From Bizionia sp. M204 (GTDB taxonomy: Bacteria > Bacteroidota > Bacteroidia > Flavobacteriales > Flavobacteriaceae), in assembly GCF_023205095.1 (NCBI RefSeq), contig NZ_CP046242.1:336501-400500 (forward strand): a stretch of DNA of 64,000 nucleotides, read 5' to 3'. How positions within the stretch are numbered: the stretch's first letter is position 1; each line of letters starts with the position of its first letter. This document shows positions 10,201 to 17,487 of the stretch, piece after piece. The notes under the pieces are model-generated. The model was given only the letters and a program-made list of their open reading frames with translations. It had not been told where the DNA came from and searched no databases. Both the position numbers and the translations under genes were made by a program.

Positions 10201-10706
10201 TTATTAATAAAGAATTAGGATTGGCCAAGAATGAAAATCCAATTCAAGGTTCGTTTATTATAGAAGAATTAACCGATTTAGTTGAAGAAGCTGTCTTGTT
10301 AGAATTTGATAGAATTACGGAGCGTGGTGGTGTTTTAGGCGCTATGGAAACCATGTACCAACGTAGTAAAATACAAGAAGAAAGCTTGTATTACGAAACC
10401 TTAAAGCATAACGGCGATTTCCCAATTATAGGTGTGAATACCTTTTTAAGTTCTAAAGGGTCTCCAACAGTTCAACCAGCGGAAGTTATTCGCGCTACAG
10501 AAGCCGAAAAGCAAAATCAGATTACAACCTTAAAGAATTTACATGAGTCCAAAGACACGACGGACTTATTAAAAGATCTTCAAAATAGAGCCATTCATAA
10601 TGAGAATATTTTTGAAGCTTTAATGGATGTTTGTAAAGTGTGTAGTTTAGGTGAAATTACATCTGCTTTATTTGAAGTAGGCGGTCAGTATAGACGAAAT
10701 ATGTAA
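7272..10706 (+). CDS. icmF: Fused isobutyryl-CoA mutase (B12 domain, G-protein chaperone, mutase)
   Basis: A 1144-residue fusion that interconverts isobutyryl-CoA and n-butyryl-CoA using adenosylcobalamin, with its own GTPase repair chaperone. Domain order is: B12-binding domain (about 10-140; DGHD with the cobalt-ligating histidine 25), MeaB-like GTPase (about 195-400; P-loop GTGGAGKS 203-210, base-recognition NKFDK), linker, then the mutase barrel. The substrate-pocket residues are of the IcmF type: [10 protein letters not shown] (F589) and RGTVQAD (Q785), where methylmalonyl-CoA mutase has Tyr and Arg. The same pocket can also fit pivalyl- or isovaleryl-CoA chemistry. It is monocistronic, between its own -7 box and a terminator. 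Confidence 0.92.
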   Translation: MKNIAPYNPKYKVRIVTAAALFDGHDAAINIMRRIIQSTGVEVIHLGHDRSVEEVVNTAIQEDANAICLTSYQGGHNEYFKYMYDLLTEKGANHIKIFGGGGGVILPSEIKELMDYGITRIYSPDDGREMGLQGMINDLVQQSDFAIGDSLDTKIDELPSKNPKAIARVISSAENFPDVAKSTLDKIHEKNKNSKTPVLGITGTGGAGKSSLVDELVRRFLIDFPEKTVGLVSVDPSKRKTGGALLGDRIRMNAINNARVYMRSLATRQSNLALSKYVHEAVQVLKAAEYDLIILETSGIGQSDTEIIEHSDVSLYVMTPEFGAATQLEKIDMLDFADLVAINKFDKRGSLDALRDVKKQYMRNNHLWDTPQDELPVYGTIASQFNDPGMNTLYKAVMDKLVEKADSELQSTFHISDEMSEKIFVIPPSRTRYLSEIAESNRAYDKTAKEQVDVAQKLYGIYKTICSVANISTESEKSLLNKFGVNQEEILHAAQKDKANFVKMLIAEFDRVKLNLDPYNWEVITGWDDKVNKYKNPIYSFKVRDKEIKIETHTESLSHTQIPKVALPKYQAWGDILRWCLQENVPGEFPYTSGLYPFKRTGEDPARMFAGEGGPERTNRRFHYVSAGLPAKRLSTAFDSVTLYGNDPDLRPDIYGKIGNAGVSICCLDDAKKLYSGFDLANVMTSVSMTINGPAPMLLGFFMNAAIDQQCEMYIKENGLEKEVEAKIAKLYKGKERPQYYGDLPDGNNGLGLMLLGVTGNQVLPADVYADIKKITIAQVRGTVQADILKEDQAQNTCIFSTEFALRLMGDVQEYFIENNVRNFYSVSISGYHIAEAGANPITQLALTLSNGFTYVEYYLSRGMDINKFGPNLSFFFSNGIDPEYAVIGRVARKIWSKAMKNKYGANARAQMLKYHIQTSGRSLHAQEIDFNDIRTTLQALYAIYDNCNSLHTNAYDEAITTPTEESVRRAMAIQLIINKELGLAKNENPIQGSFIIEELTDLVEEAVLLEFDRITERGGVLGAMETMYQRSKIQEESLYYETLKHNGDFPIIGVNTFLSSKGSPTVQPAEVIRATEAEKQNQITTLKNLHESKDTTDLLKDLQNRAIHNENIFEALMDVCKVCSLGEITSALFEVGGQYRRNM

Positions 10707-10728
10707 GCTAATTACCTATGTAATTATA

Positions 10729-10762
10729 AAAAAAGAGGATAACATAGGTTGTCCTCTTTTTT
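10729..10762 (+). terminator. Terminator after icmF
   Basis: AAAAAAGAGGA / TCCTCTTTTTT hairpin, with A and T runs on both sides. The next gene is convergent (stop at 10806), so it can serve both. Confidence 0.8.
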
Positions 10763-10805
10763 GTTGGTAAAACTAACATAGTACGTTTATTTCTTGGACG
10801 GTTTC

Positions 10806-11729
10806 CTACTTGATGAGCTGCAATGCGTCACGCTTACTTTCGTCAGAGCGTTTTTTTTGCTCCCAATACGGTTCGTTGATACTTTTTTTCAATTGCGCTT
10901 CCGTTATTAACCCATCACCATTATTTTCGGTCCACGCGAGAATTTTATACGGAAATTGTTTTTCAACATTAATCGTAACTGTTCTGTTATAATTCAGGTA
11001 CTGAACGGTGTAGTTTGTTGTGGAATCTGTTTCGGTTTTGCTAATTTCGGCTTTGGTAGCTTCTAAATCTTTATGGTTAAAACGACTGTATAATGTGGAG
11101 AAAATCATGTTGGTTTTTCCCAAAGGAAGTTGCCCTTTATGGATGCGAATTCGCGTCATCAATTCGTCTTCTAAAAGTGCAATAGGCATATCCTTTTCCG
11201 TATCTCCTTCTGCTTCAAAGTATGAGAATTCCTGAAAATGATAATTGCTTTCCTTTAAGTTGAGCTGCGTAAATGTATGTCCACACCATTCTTGGATACT
11301 TGTGTTTAGCTTTAAAGTATGTGGGTGTTTTTGTGAGTTTATAGGTGTAAATGTTGAGCTTACAACAGAATAATCGTAGATCCCAGTATTAAATTTTCTA
11401 ATGTTATTAAGTTTCATAACTGATACATTATCTGCACCAGCAGCATCGGGATTGTCAAGTTTCACCTGTTTGCTTAATGAAAATGGTTCAGTAACAAAGA
11501 TAAGAACCACTTCGCCATCACGAATTTCACCATAACGAGATTGCTTTAAAGAATAACTGTTCAGCTCGGCTTTACCTGTATACCAATACGCTTTAAACTC
11601 GTCGTCCACGGCTGCTGGATTCCATTGTATTTCTGCCGTTGTTGCCTTATCGGCAGCCTTCTTATCCTGTTTACAGGCAAGCAACGAAAAGATGGCTAAT
11701 ATGCAGTATGTTTTTAAAAGGTGTGTCAT
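10806..11729 (-). CDS. Flavobacterial lipoprotein of unknown function
   Basis: 307 residues with a lipoprotein signal (ILAIFSLLACKQ, cysteine about 19). The mature part begins QWNPAAVDDEFKAYWYTGKAEL and is predicted mixed alpha/beta, with a single tryptophan-cysteine motif (IQEWCGHTF). As I recall, similar flavobacterial proteins are often labelled 'septum formation inhibitor Maf'. I see none of the Maf nucleotide-binding motifs, so I would not carry that name over. It lies alone between icmF and the attC-like cassette. Confidence 0.65.
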   Translation of the reverse strand: MTHLLKTYCILAIFSLLACKQDKKAADKATTAEIQWNPAAVDDEFKAYWYTGKAELNSYSLKQSRYGEIRDGEVVLIFVTEPFSLSKQVKLDNPDAAGADNVSVMKLNNIRKFNTGIYDYSVVSSTFTPINSQKHPHTLKLNTSIQEWCGHTFTQLNLKESNYHFQEFSYFEAEGDTEKDMPIALLEDELMTRIRIHKGQLPLGKTNMIFSTLYSRFNHKDLEATKAEISKTETDSTTNYTVQYLNYNRTVTINVEKQFPYKILAWTENNGDGLITEAQLKKSINEPYWEQKKRSDESKRDALQLIK

Positions 11730-11809
11730 TTCTTGAAAGGTTTTATTTTATTGTTATGCCCAGTGCTTATTAGATTCTTGTGGTTTTATTCAGGACGGAT
11801 GAAATTTCT

Positions 11810-11940
11810 GTCTAACGGTCTCGTGTATGAGTAGTAGCGTGGTTTAGCATTTAACTTTGCAAGTACAGAATAAACTGAAAATCTGCAAGGATTTTCAGAA
11901 GTAGGCGAGAACAAGCAATTACTTATAGCCATTGTTAGGC
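11810..11940 (-). repeat. attC-like imperfect palindrome (integron recombination site)
   Basis: 131 bases. Read on the minus strand it runs from GCCTAAC (fits the R'' box RYYYAAC) to GTTAGAC (fits the R' box GTTRRRY). The ends pair with one G-T wobble. An inner pair, TATAAGTAAT against ATTACTTATA-like TATGAGTAGT, matches 8 of 10. The centre holds a perfect 9-bp stem, CTGAAAATC / GATTTTCAG (11875-11898). Size and arrangement match integron attC sites. The 3' end of the upstream gene lies inside it, as in many cassettes. Confidence 0.65.
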
Positions 11941-12761
11941 ATAGTTTTTTTATTTTCGATTTCTTTACTTAACAAGATGGCGTTTTCAAGACTACTTTTC
12001 CCAACTAAAACTCCGGAAGTCGTTTTTCCAATTTCGTCAAGTATTTTTTGTTTAAAAATGTTTATTCCTCTTTCAATTCCACCGTGGTCAGTTTTGTAGA
12101 CAAATTCCAATTCTGCATTTGATAGAATATCTGTCATTGACTTTTTCAAAAACTCGTCTTTCATCCAATGTTCCAAATTATTGCCTTTTTGATAAGCGGT
12201 ATCATATAAATGAATGATTCTACCTACAAATTGATTAAAATAAAAACGTAATAGCCATAATTCTTCTCCAATATATGGCCTTAATTTTTCAAGCTCTTGT
12301 TTGTAAGTGGATGTTGTTACCAACATTTTATCTGGATTTAATTCTTTAAATGCTTGTTCAACCGTTTGTAAGAATTTTTTAGGTAAGTCAGAATCATTTT
12401 TATTAATTCTTTCTACTTCATTTGTTAAAGTTATTGGGTCAAAATAATTTAAAGGTTGGATAAATTCCGCTATTCTTAATACATCTTCCCAAAAAAGTTC
12501 AAGTGCTTCTAATCTTTTTTCGTGAGTTGCTTTAATTCCCTCCGACTGATTAGCTAATGAATTTGCTAAAATCGATTGAGAAATTGATAATTCGCTTTTT
12601 AGATTTTCAATTTTAGCATCATATTTACTTTTGATTGAATTCTCAATTCCAGTTGCAATTCGTTTTTTCAATAGCCATCCAAGAAAAGAGACAATTCCAG
12701 AACTTAATAATACTGATATGATAAATTTTAAATCTTCGCTCATTTTTCAAATTATGCCTAA
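11816..12761 (-). mobile_element. Solitary integron-type gene cassette
   Basis: On the minus strand a GTTAGGC box (12756-12762) lies 13 bases before the start codon. It is followed by one gene and then the attC-like site ending in GTTAGAC. Cutting each GTTRRRY box after its G would release a 946-base circle holding one promoterless gene and one attC, the standard cassette design. No tyrosine-recombinase integrase is in the window, so this would be an isolated cassette or a remnant of an integrase-less array. Confidence 0.55.
11919..12743 (-). CDS. Cassette-borne membrane-anchored protein of unknown function
   Basis: 274 residues. The N-terminal membrane segment is LKFIISVLLSSGIVSFLGWLL (about 5-25), followed by a basic KKR stop-transfer. 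A predicted coiled coil (about 30-80, KSKYDAKIENLKSELSIS) leads into a helical cytoplasmic domain rich in aromatic residues. I do not recognise a family. It is the only gene of the attC-flanked cassette, and its last residues (MPNNGYK) are encoded inside the attC site. There is no sign of a toxin, antitoxin or nuclease motif. Proteins of this layout (TM, coiled coil, helical domain) occur in accessory regions, but a defence role is only speculation. Confidence 0.65.
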   Translation of the reverse strand: MSEDLKFIISVLLSSGIVSFLGWLLKKRIATGIENSIKSKYDAKIENLKSELSISQSILANSLANQSEGIKATHEKRLEALELFWEDVLRIAEFIQPLNYFDPITLTNEVERINKNDSDLPKKFLQTVEQAFKELNPDKMLVTTSTYKQELEKLRPYIGEELWLLRFYFNQFVGRIIHLYDTAYQKGNNLEHWMKDEFLKKSMTDILSNAELEFVYKTDHGGIERGINIFKQKILDEIGKTTSGVLVGKSSLENAILLSKEIENKKTMPNNGYK

Positions 12762-12954
12762 CAAGCATATACAACCACCTGTTCTAAATTAACTACTAAA
12801 ATAACATTCTAAAACCAGTAAACAAGCAGAATAATGGGTTAAATTCAATGGGCATTTATAAAGAGACGCGGAGTTGTGTTTAAAATAAAAAATCATTTTT
12901 TGCATCTTTTTGGAAATATTTACGTCTATTATATGAATTTAAAAATTAGATAGT

Positions 12955-13056
12955 ATGAAAAATATAGATTGTACCTGTAACTGTTCAAGTTGTAAAGGTG
13001 GTAATTGTGCTGGATGCACCTGTGAAAACTGTACCTGTAACAACTGCAACTGTTAA
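12955..13056 (+). CDS. 33-residue cysteine-rich peptide (metallothionein-like)
   Basis: The ORF starts MKNIDCTCNC and ends CNNCNC, with stop TAA at 13054. Eleven of 33 residues are cysteine (positions 6, 8, 10, 13, 18, 21, 23, 26, 28, 31, 33), in CxC and CxxC spacing separated by Asn, Thr, Gly and Ser. It has no hydrophobic signal. Such density of CxC/CxxC pairs is typical of metallothioneins and other thiolate metal-binding peptides, but I do not recognise a named family. A strong terminator follows 22 bases later, and the cysteine-tailed sigma factor begins 78 bases downstream. Coding is inferred from composition and context. Confidence 0.65.
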   Translation: MKNIDCTCNCSSCKGGNCAGCTCENCTCNNCNC

Positions 13057-13078
13057 GATGTGCTAAAAACATTGTAAA

Positions 13079-13122
13079 GCAGAACGTATTTAGTAAATTT
13101 ATACTAAAGGTTCTGCTTTTTT
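13079..13122 (+). terminator. Strong two-part hairpin terminator between the Cys-rich peptide and the sigma factor
   Basis: GCAGAAC / GTTCTGC outer stem and TTTAGTA / TACTAAA inner stem, followed by six T. It ends 12 bases before the sigma factor ATG. That leaves no room for a normal promoter in between, so sigma transcription must pass through this hairpin or start within it. Confidence 0.8.
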
Positions 13123-13134
13123 AATATTGAGAAA

Positions 13135-13674
13135 ATGACCACACACGATATATGGAATACCTATGCTGATGATATTAAATACTTTATTTTAAGTAAAGTA
13201 AAAGAGCCTGCCATTGCTGACGATTTGCTGCAAGAAACCTTTATAAAAGTGCATACCAAAAAGGATATGCTAAAAAATGATGAGAAGTTGAAATCTTGGT
13301 TATTTAGCATTGCACGCTTTACGGTTATGGATTATTTTAGAGCACAAAAAACCATAGCCAAATTACCGGAAAATGAATTAGTGGACACAGATTTTACGCC
13401 CGAGCATACGGAACATGACTGCTTAAGAAGCATAATAAAAAGTTTACCAAAAAAATATAGAGATCCCTTATTTTTATCTGATATTAAAGGGATGAAACAA
13501 GCGGATATAGCACAACAATTACAGTTAGCATTACCTACGGTAAAGTCGCAAATACAACGCGGCAGAAAGCTTATTACCCAAGGTTTTATGGATTGTTGTG
13601 ACTTTACACGCAATGAATCGGGTTTTCTAGTAGGTGAAATAAAAGACAAAAAGGACTGTAAAATATGCCATTAA
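13135..13674 (+). CDS. ECF sigma factor (SigZ-like) with cysteine-rich C-terminal tail
   Basis: 179 residues. Sigma region 2 spans about 5-70 (ADDLLQETFIKVH, LKSWLFSIARFTVMDYFRAQ). Region 4 spans about 95-150 (LPKKYRDPLFLSDIKGMKQADIAQQLQLALPTVKSQIQRGR). A tail then carries C154, C155, C175, C178 and the final H179. ECF factors recruit RNA polymerase to stress promoters. No anti-sigma gene is adjacent, and the tail offers a metal- or thiol-sensing site, as described for CorE-type ECF factors of Myxococcus. The tail and length resemble SigZ. The upstream neighbour is a cysteine-rich peptide. Family assignment is firm; metal sensing is inference. Confidence 0.85.
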   Translation: MTTHDIWNTYADDIKYFILSKVKEPAIADDLLQETFIKVHTKKDMLKNDEKLKSWLFSIARFTVMDYFRAQKTIAKLPENELVDTDFTPEHTEHDCLRSIIKSLPKKYRDPLFLSDIKGMKQADIAQQLQLALPTVKSQIQRGRKLITQGFMDCCDFTRNESGFLVGEIKDKKDCKICH

Positions 13675-13776
13675 AAAACGTATAATGGCTTAAGAGTTTT
13701 TTTAAAAATTTTAATGCCAAATTTTAGTCGTAAGTTTACAACATCATATTTTTTCAACTAACGGCTAATTATTTTT

Positions 13777-14388
13777 ATGTCCTTTAAAAAATTCCATCCC
13801 ATACTTAAAGAAGCTTTACAGGCTCAAAATATGGAAGCACCATTACCATTTCAGAATGCCATTTTACCAAAACTAAAAGGTGGTATGGATGTTTATGGAA
13901 TAGCGCCAACAGGAGCAGGAAAAACCACGGCTTTTATACTGGCTACTGTTCATAAATTAAAAGCGGAAGCCTTTGAAGATTCCCCACGTGCTTTAATTAT
14001 GGTGAAAGATAAAGAAGCAGCTTTGCACTTAAAAGACCAGTTTGAGCAGTTTACAAATGAAACCGATTTGCGTATTTATTGCGCCTATGATGAGTATGAT
14101 TTGGAAAAGCAAAAGGAAGAAATTTATTTTGGAGTCGATATCATGATTGTTACACCAAAACGCTTAAATAAGTTATACTTTTTAAACGGAATTCATTTAG
14201 GACAAGTGCAATTGTTTATCATGGAGGATGCCGAATTCTTAATGCGAAATAACTATCAGAATGATGTTTTGCGTGTAGCCGAAAGTTTAAAGAAATGCCA
14301 ATATGTTATTATGGCTGAAAAGCTATCGCCTAAATTAAAAAGTCTTCAAGAAAATATGATGAGTAACGCGCACATTGTTACTGGTTAA
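13777..14388 (+). CDS. Single-domain DEAD-box-like ATPase (half-helicase)
   Basis: 203 residues covering only the first RecA-like domain of a DEAD-box RNA helicase. The Q-motif-like segment is PLPFQNAIL (23-31) and Walker A is APTGAGKT (43-50). VTPKRL corresponds to motif Ib. Motif II reads EDAE (150-153) instead of DEAD. Motif III (SAT) is replaced by MAE (179-181). The stop is followed 5 bases later by a convergent gene, so no second RecA domain exists nearby. It may bind RNA or ATP without unwinding. A recent truncation is unlikely because the frame is clean and the end is tidy. Confidence 0.8.
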   Translation: MSFKKFHPILKEALQAQNMEAPLPFQNAILPKLKGGMDVYGIAPTGAGKTTAFILATVHKLKAEAFEDSPRALIMVKDKEAALHLKDQFEQFTNETDLRIYCAYDEYDLEKQKEEIYFGVDIMIVTPKRLNKLYFLNGIHLGQVQLFIMEDAEFLMRNNYQNDVLRVAESLKKCQYVIMAEKLSPKLKSLQENMMSNAHIVTG

Positions 14389-14393
14389 ATATC

Positions 14394-14789
14394 TTATAAT
14401 GTTAAGGTCCAGGTATGTTGCAACTGCTTGAATTTTTTCAGTTCTGAACGTAATAAAGGAAGGTAATCCTTGCCATCACTATTACAGTTTTCTAAACGTT
14501 TAATGTTTTTATTTAGCAAATACGTTAAGCGTTTTACTGAAGCAATATGCTTGTATTTATTTTCAGAGTACCGCGCCTCTTCGGCTTTTGCTATTTCTGG
14601 TGCTAATGAAACGGATTGCTGAACAATATCTCCTGAAAAATATATAAATGCATTTTCCGAACCATCTTCATGTAACGCTGATAAGTCTTGGTTTAAGTAG
14701 GTTGAAATGCTTCGCGAAAGCGTAATAATATCCATAGCCTTTTGATATAGAGGCGAATGGAATAAGCTTGAAGAGATGTGGGTAATCAT
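14394..14789 (-). CDS. Conserved-looking helical protein of unknown function
   Basis: 131 residues, largely helical, with no signal peptide or membrane segment. Features are a C-terminal basic stretch (LLNKNIKRLENC) and a run of charged helices (APEIAKAEEARYSENKYKHIASVKRL) suggesting a four-helix bundle. I cannot name a family. It converges on the half-helicase with a gap of 5 bases and is divergent from the Lrp regulator. Confidence 0.6.
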   Translation of the reverse strand: MITHISSSLFHSPLYQKAMDIITLSRSISTYLNQDLSALHEDGSENAFIYFSGDIVQQSVSLAPEIAKAEEARYSENKYKHIASVKRLTYLLNKNIKRLENCNSDGKDYLPLLRSELKKFKQLQHTWTLTL

Positions 14790-14860
14790 ATTATATTAGC
14801 AATTTTATCAAAAATAGCGACAAGTTTTCACATCTTACTTTCGATATTAAAGTAAAAACG

Positions 14861-14868
14861 TATATTTG
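14861..14868 (+). promoter_or_regulatory. -7 box upstream of the Lrp-family regulator
   Basis: TATATTTG fits TAnnTTTG, 39 bases before the ATG at 14907. No good TTG -33 is seen. Confidence 0.4.
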
Positions 14869-14906
14869 ATTTAATAATCGACTTATTACTGTTAAATAAC
14901 CTTAAT

Positions 14907-15350
14907 ATGAGTATTGATAGCTTAAATTGGAAAATATTAAAGTGTTTACAACAAAATGCAAGGACTTCCAATGCCGAAATTGGTAGGCAAATTGGTATTA
15001 GTTCGCCAGCCGTTTCTGAACGTATAAAAAAAATGGAAGATGCTGGGATTATTCAACATTATCATACAACTGTTTCCCCTTTTGAAGCTGGTTATCAGTT
15101 AAAAGCATTAATTACTATTCGTGCTTTTATGGGTATGTTAAAGCCGTTTTTAGAGAAAGTAAAAACCTATGATGAGGTTATTAATTGCTACCGCATTACA
15201 GGTAATGAGAACATTGTCATGGAAGTGGTTCTAAAAAACCAGAAACATTTGGAGGCTTTTATAGACCAATTAATTGTTTACGGTGAAACAAAAACACAGA
15301 TTGTTTTATCGCATGTGGTTAAACATAATGCAGTGAAACCTTTGAAATAG
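14907..15350 (+). CDS. Lrp/AsnC family transcriptional regulator
   Basis: 147 residues. An N-terminal winged helix-turn-helix (about 3-60; ILKCLQQNARTSNAEIGRQIGISSPAVSERIKKMEDAGII) is followed by a RAM ligand-binding, oligomerising domain (about 65-140; ALITIRAFMG, CYRITGNENIVMEV). Family members sense amino acids and control their metabolism or export. The convergent MFS transporter ends 40 bases after it and may be a target, though orientation gives no proof. Confidence 0.88.
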   Translation: MSIDSLNWKILKCLQQNARTSNAEIGRQIGISSPAVSERIKKMEDAGIIQHYHTTVSPFEAGYQLKALITIRAFMGMLKPFLEKVKTYDEVINCYRITGNENIVMEVVLKNQKHLEAFIDQLIVYGETKTQIVLSHVVKHNAVKPLK

Positions 15351-15389
15351 TTAATTAAATTTTTAACACCTGTAATAAGAATTTACCCA

Positions 15390-16601
15390 TTACGAAACCG
15401 CTTCATGTTTCTTTAAATAGCGCATTAATAACCATAATAAAGCAATACATAAAATGGATAACAGTGTCATGATGTACCAAGTGTTTTCAAAGCCTACGGA
15501 ATCGGCGAGCTGCATTCCTGCGTTATGCCCAAAAATATGCGCTATGGAAAAAGCAATGCTGTAAAGTGCCATATATTCACCTTGGTTTCCCTTTTTAGCA
15601 CGTTCCATAGCGAATGCATTTGAGAATGGAAATGTTATCATTTCGCCAACCGTCATAAATAACATACCAATTAGTAAAATGCCAATCCAAGGCGTAACAT
15701 TGAGTACTACAAAACTAATTCCAACCAAAATAGCTCCAAAAACCATTAATGTTGTTTTGCTATACCCTGTATTTTCTAGCCACTTAATGAGTGGCATTTC
15801 TAAAATAAAAATGAAGGCACCATTTAAACCTAGGAGAATACCTATTTCTAATTCGGTTAAATAATGCACATCTTTATAGTAAAGCGGCATGGTTGAGAAA
15901 TATTGTAAAAATACAATACCAAACATGGTCATGGCAGCTAGAAAAATCCAAAAGGCTTTATCCTTATAAGCGGATTGTGGGTTTTCATTAATGATACTAT
16001 CTTGCGTTTTGGCTTTTTTAGGATGCAGAACATTTACTAATAAAATAGTGGCTAAAATACAGGTAATACCATCCACCCAAAAAAGTCCCGCATAACTCAT
16101 AGTAGTTATAATGATACCGCCAACAGCTGGACCTGCAGAAAATCCCAGATTTATAGCTAAACGAATAAGCGTTACAGAACGTGTTTTATTTTCAGGTTTA
16201 CTGTACGCGCTTAATGCTACAAACATTGCAGGACGGAACATATCTGCCACCAACATAACCAAAAATATGCCCAAGCAAACACCAGCAAAGGTGTGTAAAA
16301 ATTGCAAGCCTATAAACAGGATTCCTGTGGCTAGTAAACTTCTTACCATTACTTTATAATAGCCAATTTTATCAGTTAGTTTGCCACCAAGCCATGAACC
16401 ACAAACGGATCCTAATCCAAAAGCAGTCATAACCCATCCCACTTGTGCAAAGGATAAGTTTAAATCTGTAGTGAGGTATAACGACAAAAATGGAATAACC
16501 ATGGTGCCCGCACGATTAATTAATGTAATTAATGCCAACCACCATATTTCTGAAGACAAACCTCGAAAGGTATCTATATAGCTGTTGTAAAGTTTTTTCA
16601 T
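15390..16601 (-). CDS. MFS transporter, probable drug/metabolite efflux
   Basis: 403 residues with about 12 membrane segments. The conserved loop 2-3 motif of the major facilitator superfamily is present (GGKLTDKIGYYKVM, about 71-84). The N-half is most like MdtH/multidrug-type exporters. No signal peptide is expected. A leader of about 200 bases ends in a hairpin with a T run just upstream of the start codon (16628-16652), which suggests control by premature termination. Substrate is not predictable. Confidence 0.82.
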   Translation of the reverse strand: MKKLYNSYIDTFRGLSSEIWWLALITLINRAGTMVIPFLSLYLTTDLNLSFAQVGWVMTAFGLGSVCGSWLGGKLTDKIGYYKVMVRSLLATGILFIGLQFLHTFAGVCLGIFLVMLVADMFRPAMFVALSAYSKPENKTRSVTLIRLAINLGFSAGPAVGGIIITTMSYAGLFWVDGITCILATILLVNVLHPKKAKTQDSIINENPQSAYKDKAFWIFLAAMTMFGIVFLQYFSTMPLYYKDVHYLTELEIGILLGLNGAFIFILEMPLIKWLENTGYSKTTLMVFGAILVGISFVVLNVTPWIGILLIGMLFMTVGEMITFPFSNAFAMERAKKGNQGEYMALYSIAFSIAHIFGHNAGMQLADSVGFENTWYIMTLLSILCIALLWLLMRYLKKHEAVS

Positions 16602-16627
16602 GTTAGTTATTGGTGGTTATATAAACT

Positions 16628-16652
16628 AAAAAATCCGACGCAATGGTCGGAC
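16628..16652 (-). promoter_or_regulatory. Terminator-like hairpin in the MFS leader (candidate attenuator)
   Basis: On the minus strand TCCGAC / GTCGGA with a 6-nt loop and six T, about 27 bases upstream of the MFS start. No gene lies upstream on this strand for it to end. A segment at 16699-16706 (minus: TTGGACGC) could pair with the right arm GCGTCGGA over 7 of 8 positions including wobbles, giving a possible antiterminator. Confidence 0.5.
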
Positions 16653-16809
16653 TTTCATATAATGGTTATGTTCATTTAAAATTATTCACATACATATAGC
16701 GTCCAACTCATCAATAATGAGATATGAGATTTTCTATACGTGGTGACTCTTTTTAGCATGATGGTATGTTAATTTGCTTACCAAAGCTAAACAAAATATG
16801 AATAAGTTG

Positions 16810-16817
16810 TACTTTTG
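16810..16817 (+). promoter_or_regulatory. -7 box upstream of the DUF1684 gene
   Basis: TACTTTTG fits TAnnTTTG, 21 bases before the ATG at 16838. The nearest TTG is 33 bases upstream, too far for a standard -33. Confidence 0.45.
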
Positions 16818-16837
16818 AAGTCAAAAAAATAATTCTC

Positions 16838-17440
16838 ATGAAAATAGTTTTTAGTTTTTTAGTGCTTTTTATAGTAATTAGTTGTGCTCAAAATAAAGAA
16901 CCATTATTAGGGGAAACAGAATGGCAGCGCCAACAAAATGCCGATTTTAAGGATGCCAGTAAATCGCCACTTAAAGCCAAGGATAGAAAGAATTTTAAGA
17001 CCTTGGATTTTTTTCCTGTAGATTCTTCCGCAATTGTCAAGGCTACATTAAAACGAACGCCAGATTCCGATTGGTTTTTAATGCAAACCACAACCGATCG
17101 TGTTTCTAATGAGCGCGTTTATGGAATTATAACCTTTGAACTTCATGGAAAAACGTTTGAATTATCTGTTTACCAAGGTCAAGATTTAATGACTCAAGAA
17201 GGTTTTGAAGATTATTTATTTTTGCCGTTTATAGACCATACTAATGGTGAAGCTACTTATGGTGGTGGCCGTTATATTGATTTAAGAATTCCTGAAAACG
17301 ATACAATGATTATCGATTTCAATAAAGCATATAACCCTTATTGTGCCTATGACGAAAAGTATTCCTGTCCCATTGTACCACGAAATAATTATTTAGACAT
17401 TGAGGTAAAAGCAGGTGTGAAGGCTTTTAATAAAAAATAA
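16838..17440 (+). CDS. DUF1684 domain lipoprotein
   Basis: 200 residues with a lipoprotein signal (VLFIVISCAQN, cysteine 16). The mature domain carries the DUF1684 hallmarks: YGGGRYIDL near 142-150 and DFNKAYNPYCAY...YSCPIVPxNN near 160-185. The function of the family is unknown. It is a single gene ending in a hairpin shared with the convergent T9SS gene. Confidence 0.85.
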   Translation: MKIVFSFLVLFIVISCAQNKEPLLGETEWQRQQNADFKDASKSPLKAKDRKNFKTLDFFPVDSSAIVKATLKRTPDSDWFLMQTTTDRVSNERVYGIITFELHGKTFELSVYQGQDLMTQEGFEDYLFLPFIDHTNGEATYGGGRYIDLRIPENDTMIIDFNKAYNPYCAYDEKYSCPIVPRNNYLDIEVKAGVKAFNKK

Positions 17441-17441
17441 A

Positions 17442-17466
17442 GCGCCTAACAAATTTGTCAGACGCC
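17442..17466. terminator. Shared hairpin between convergent genes
   Basis: GCGCCTAACAAA against TTTGTCAGACGC pairs over 12 positions with two wobbles and almost no loop. It lies directly after the DUF1684 stop and 22 bases beyond the stop of the minus-strand gene. Confidence 0.55.
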
Positions 17467-17487
17467 TTAATTGCCACTAATCTCAAC

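Noticed and set aside
12863-12954. ECF-type promoter (GGAAAT / CGTCTA) before the Cys-rich peptide
   Set aside because: The two boxes are only about 8 bases apart, far short of the 16-17 expected, so autoregulation cannot be claimed from sequence.
17442-17466. Second attC-like site (contains GCCTAAC)
   Set aside because: The partner box reads GTCAGAC, which does not fit GTTRRRY. Length is only 25 bases and its position after a stop fits a terminator.
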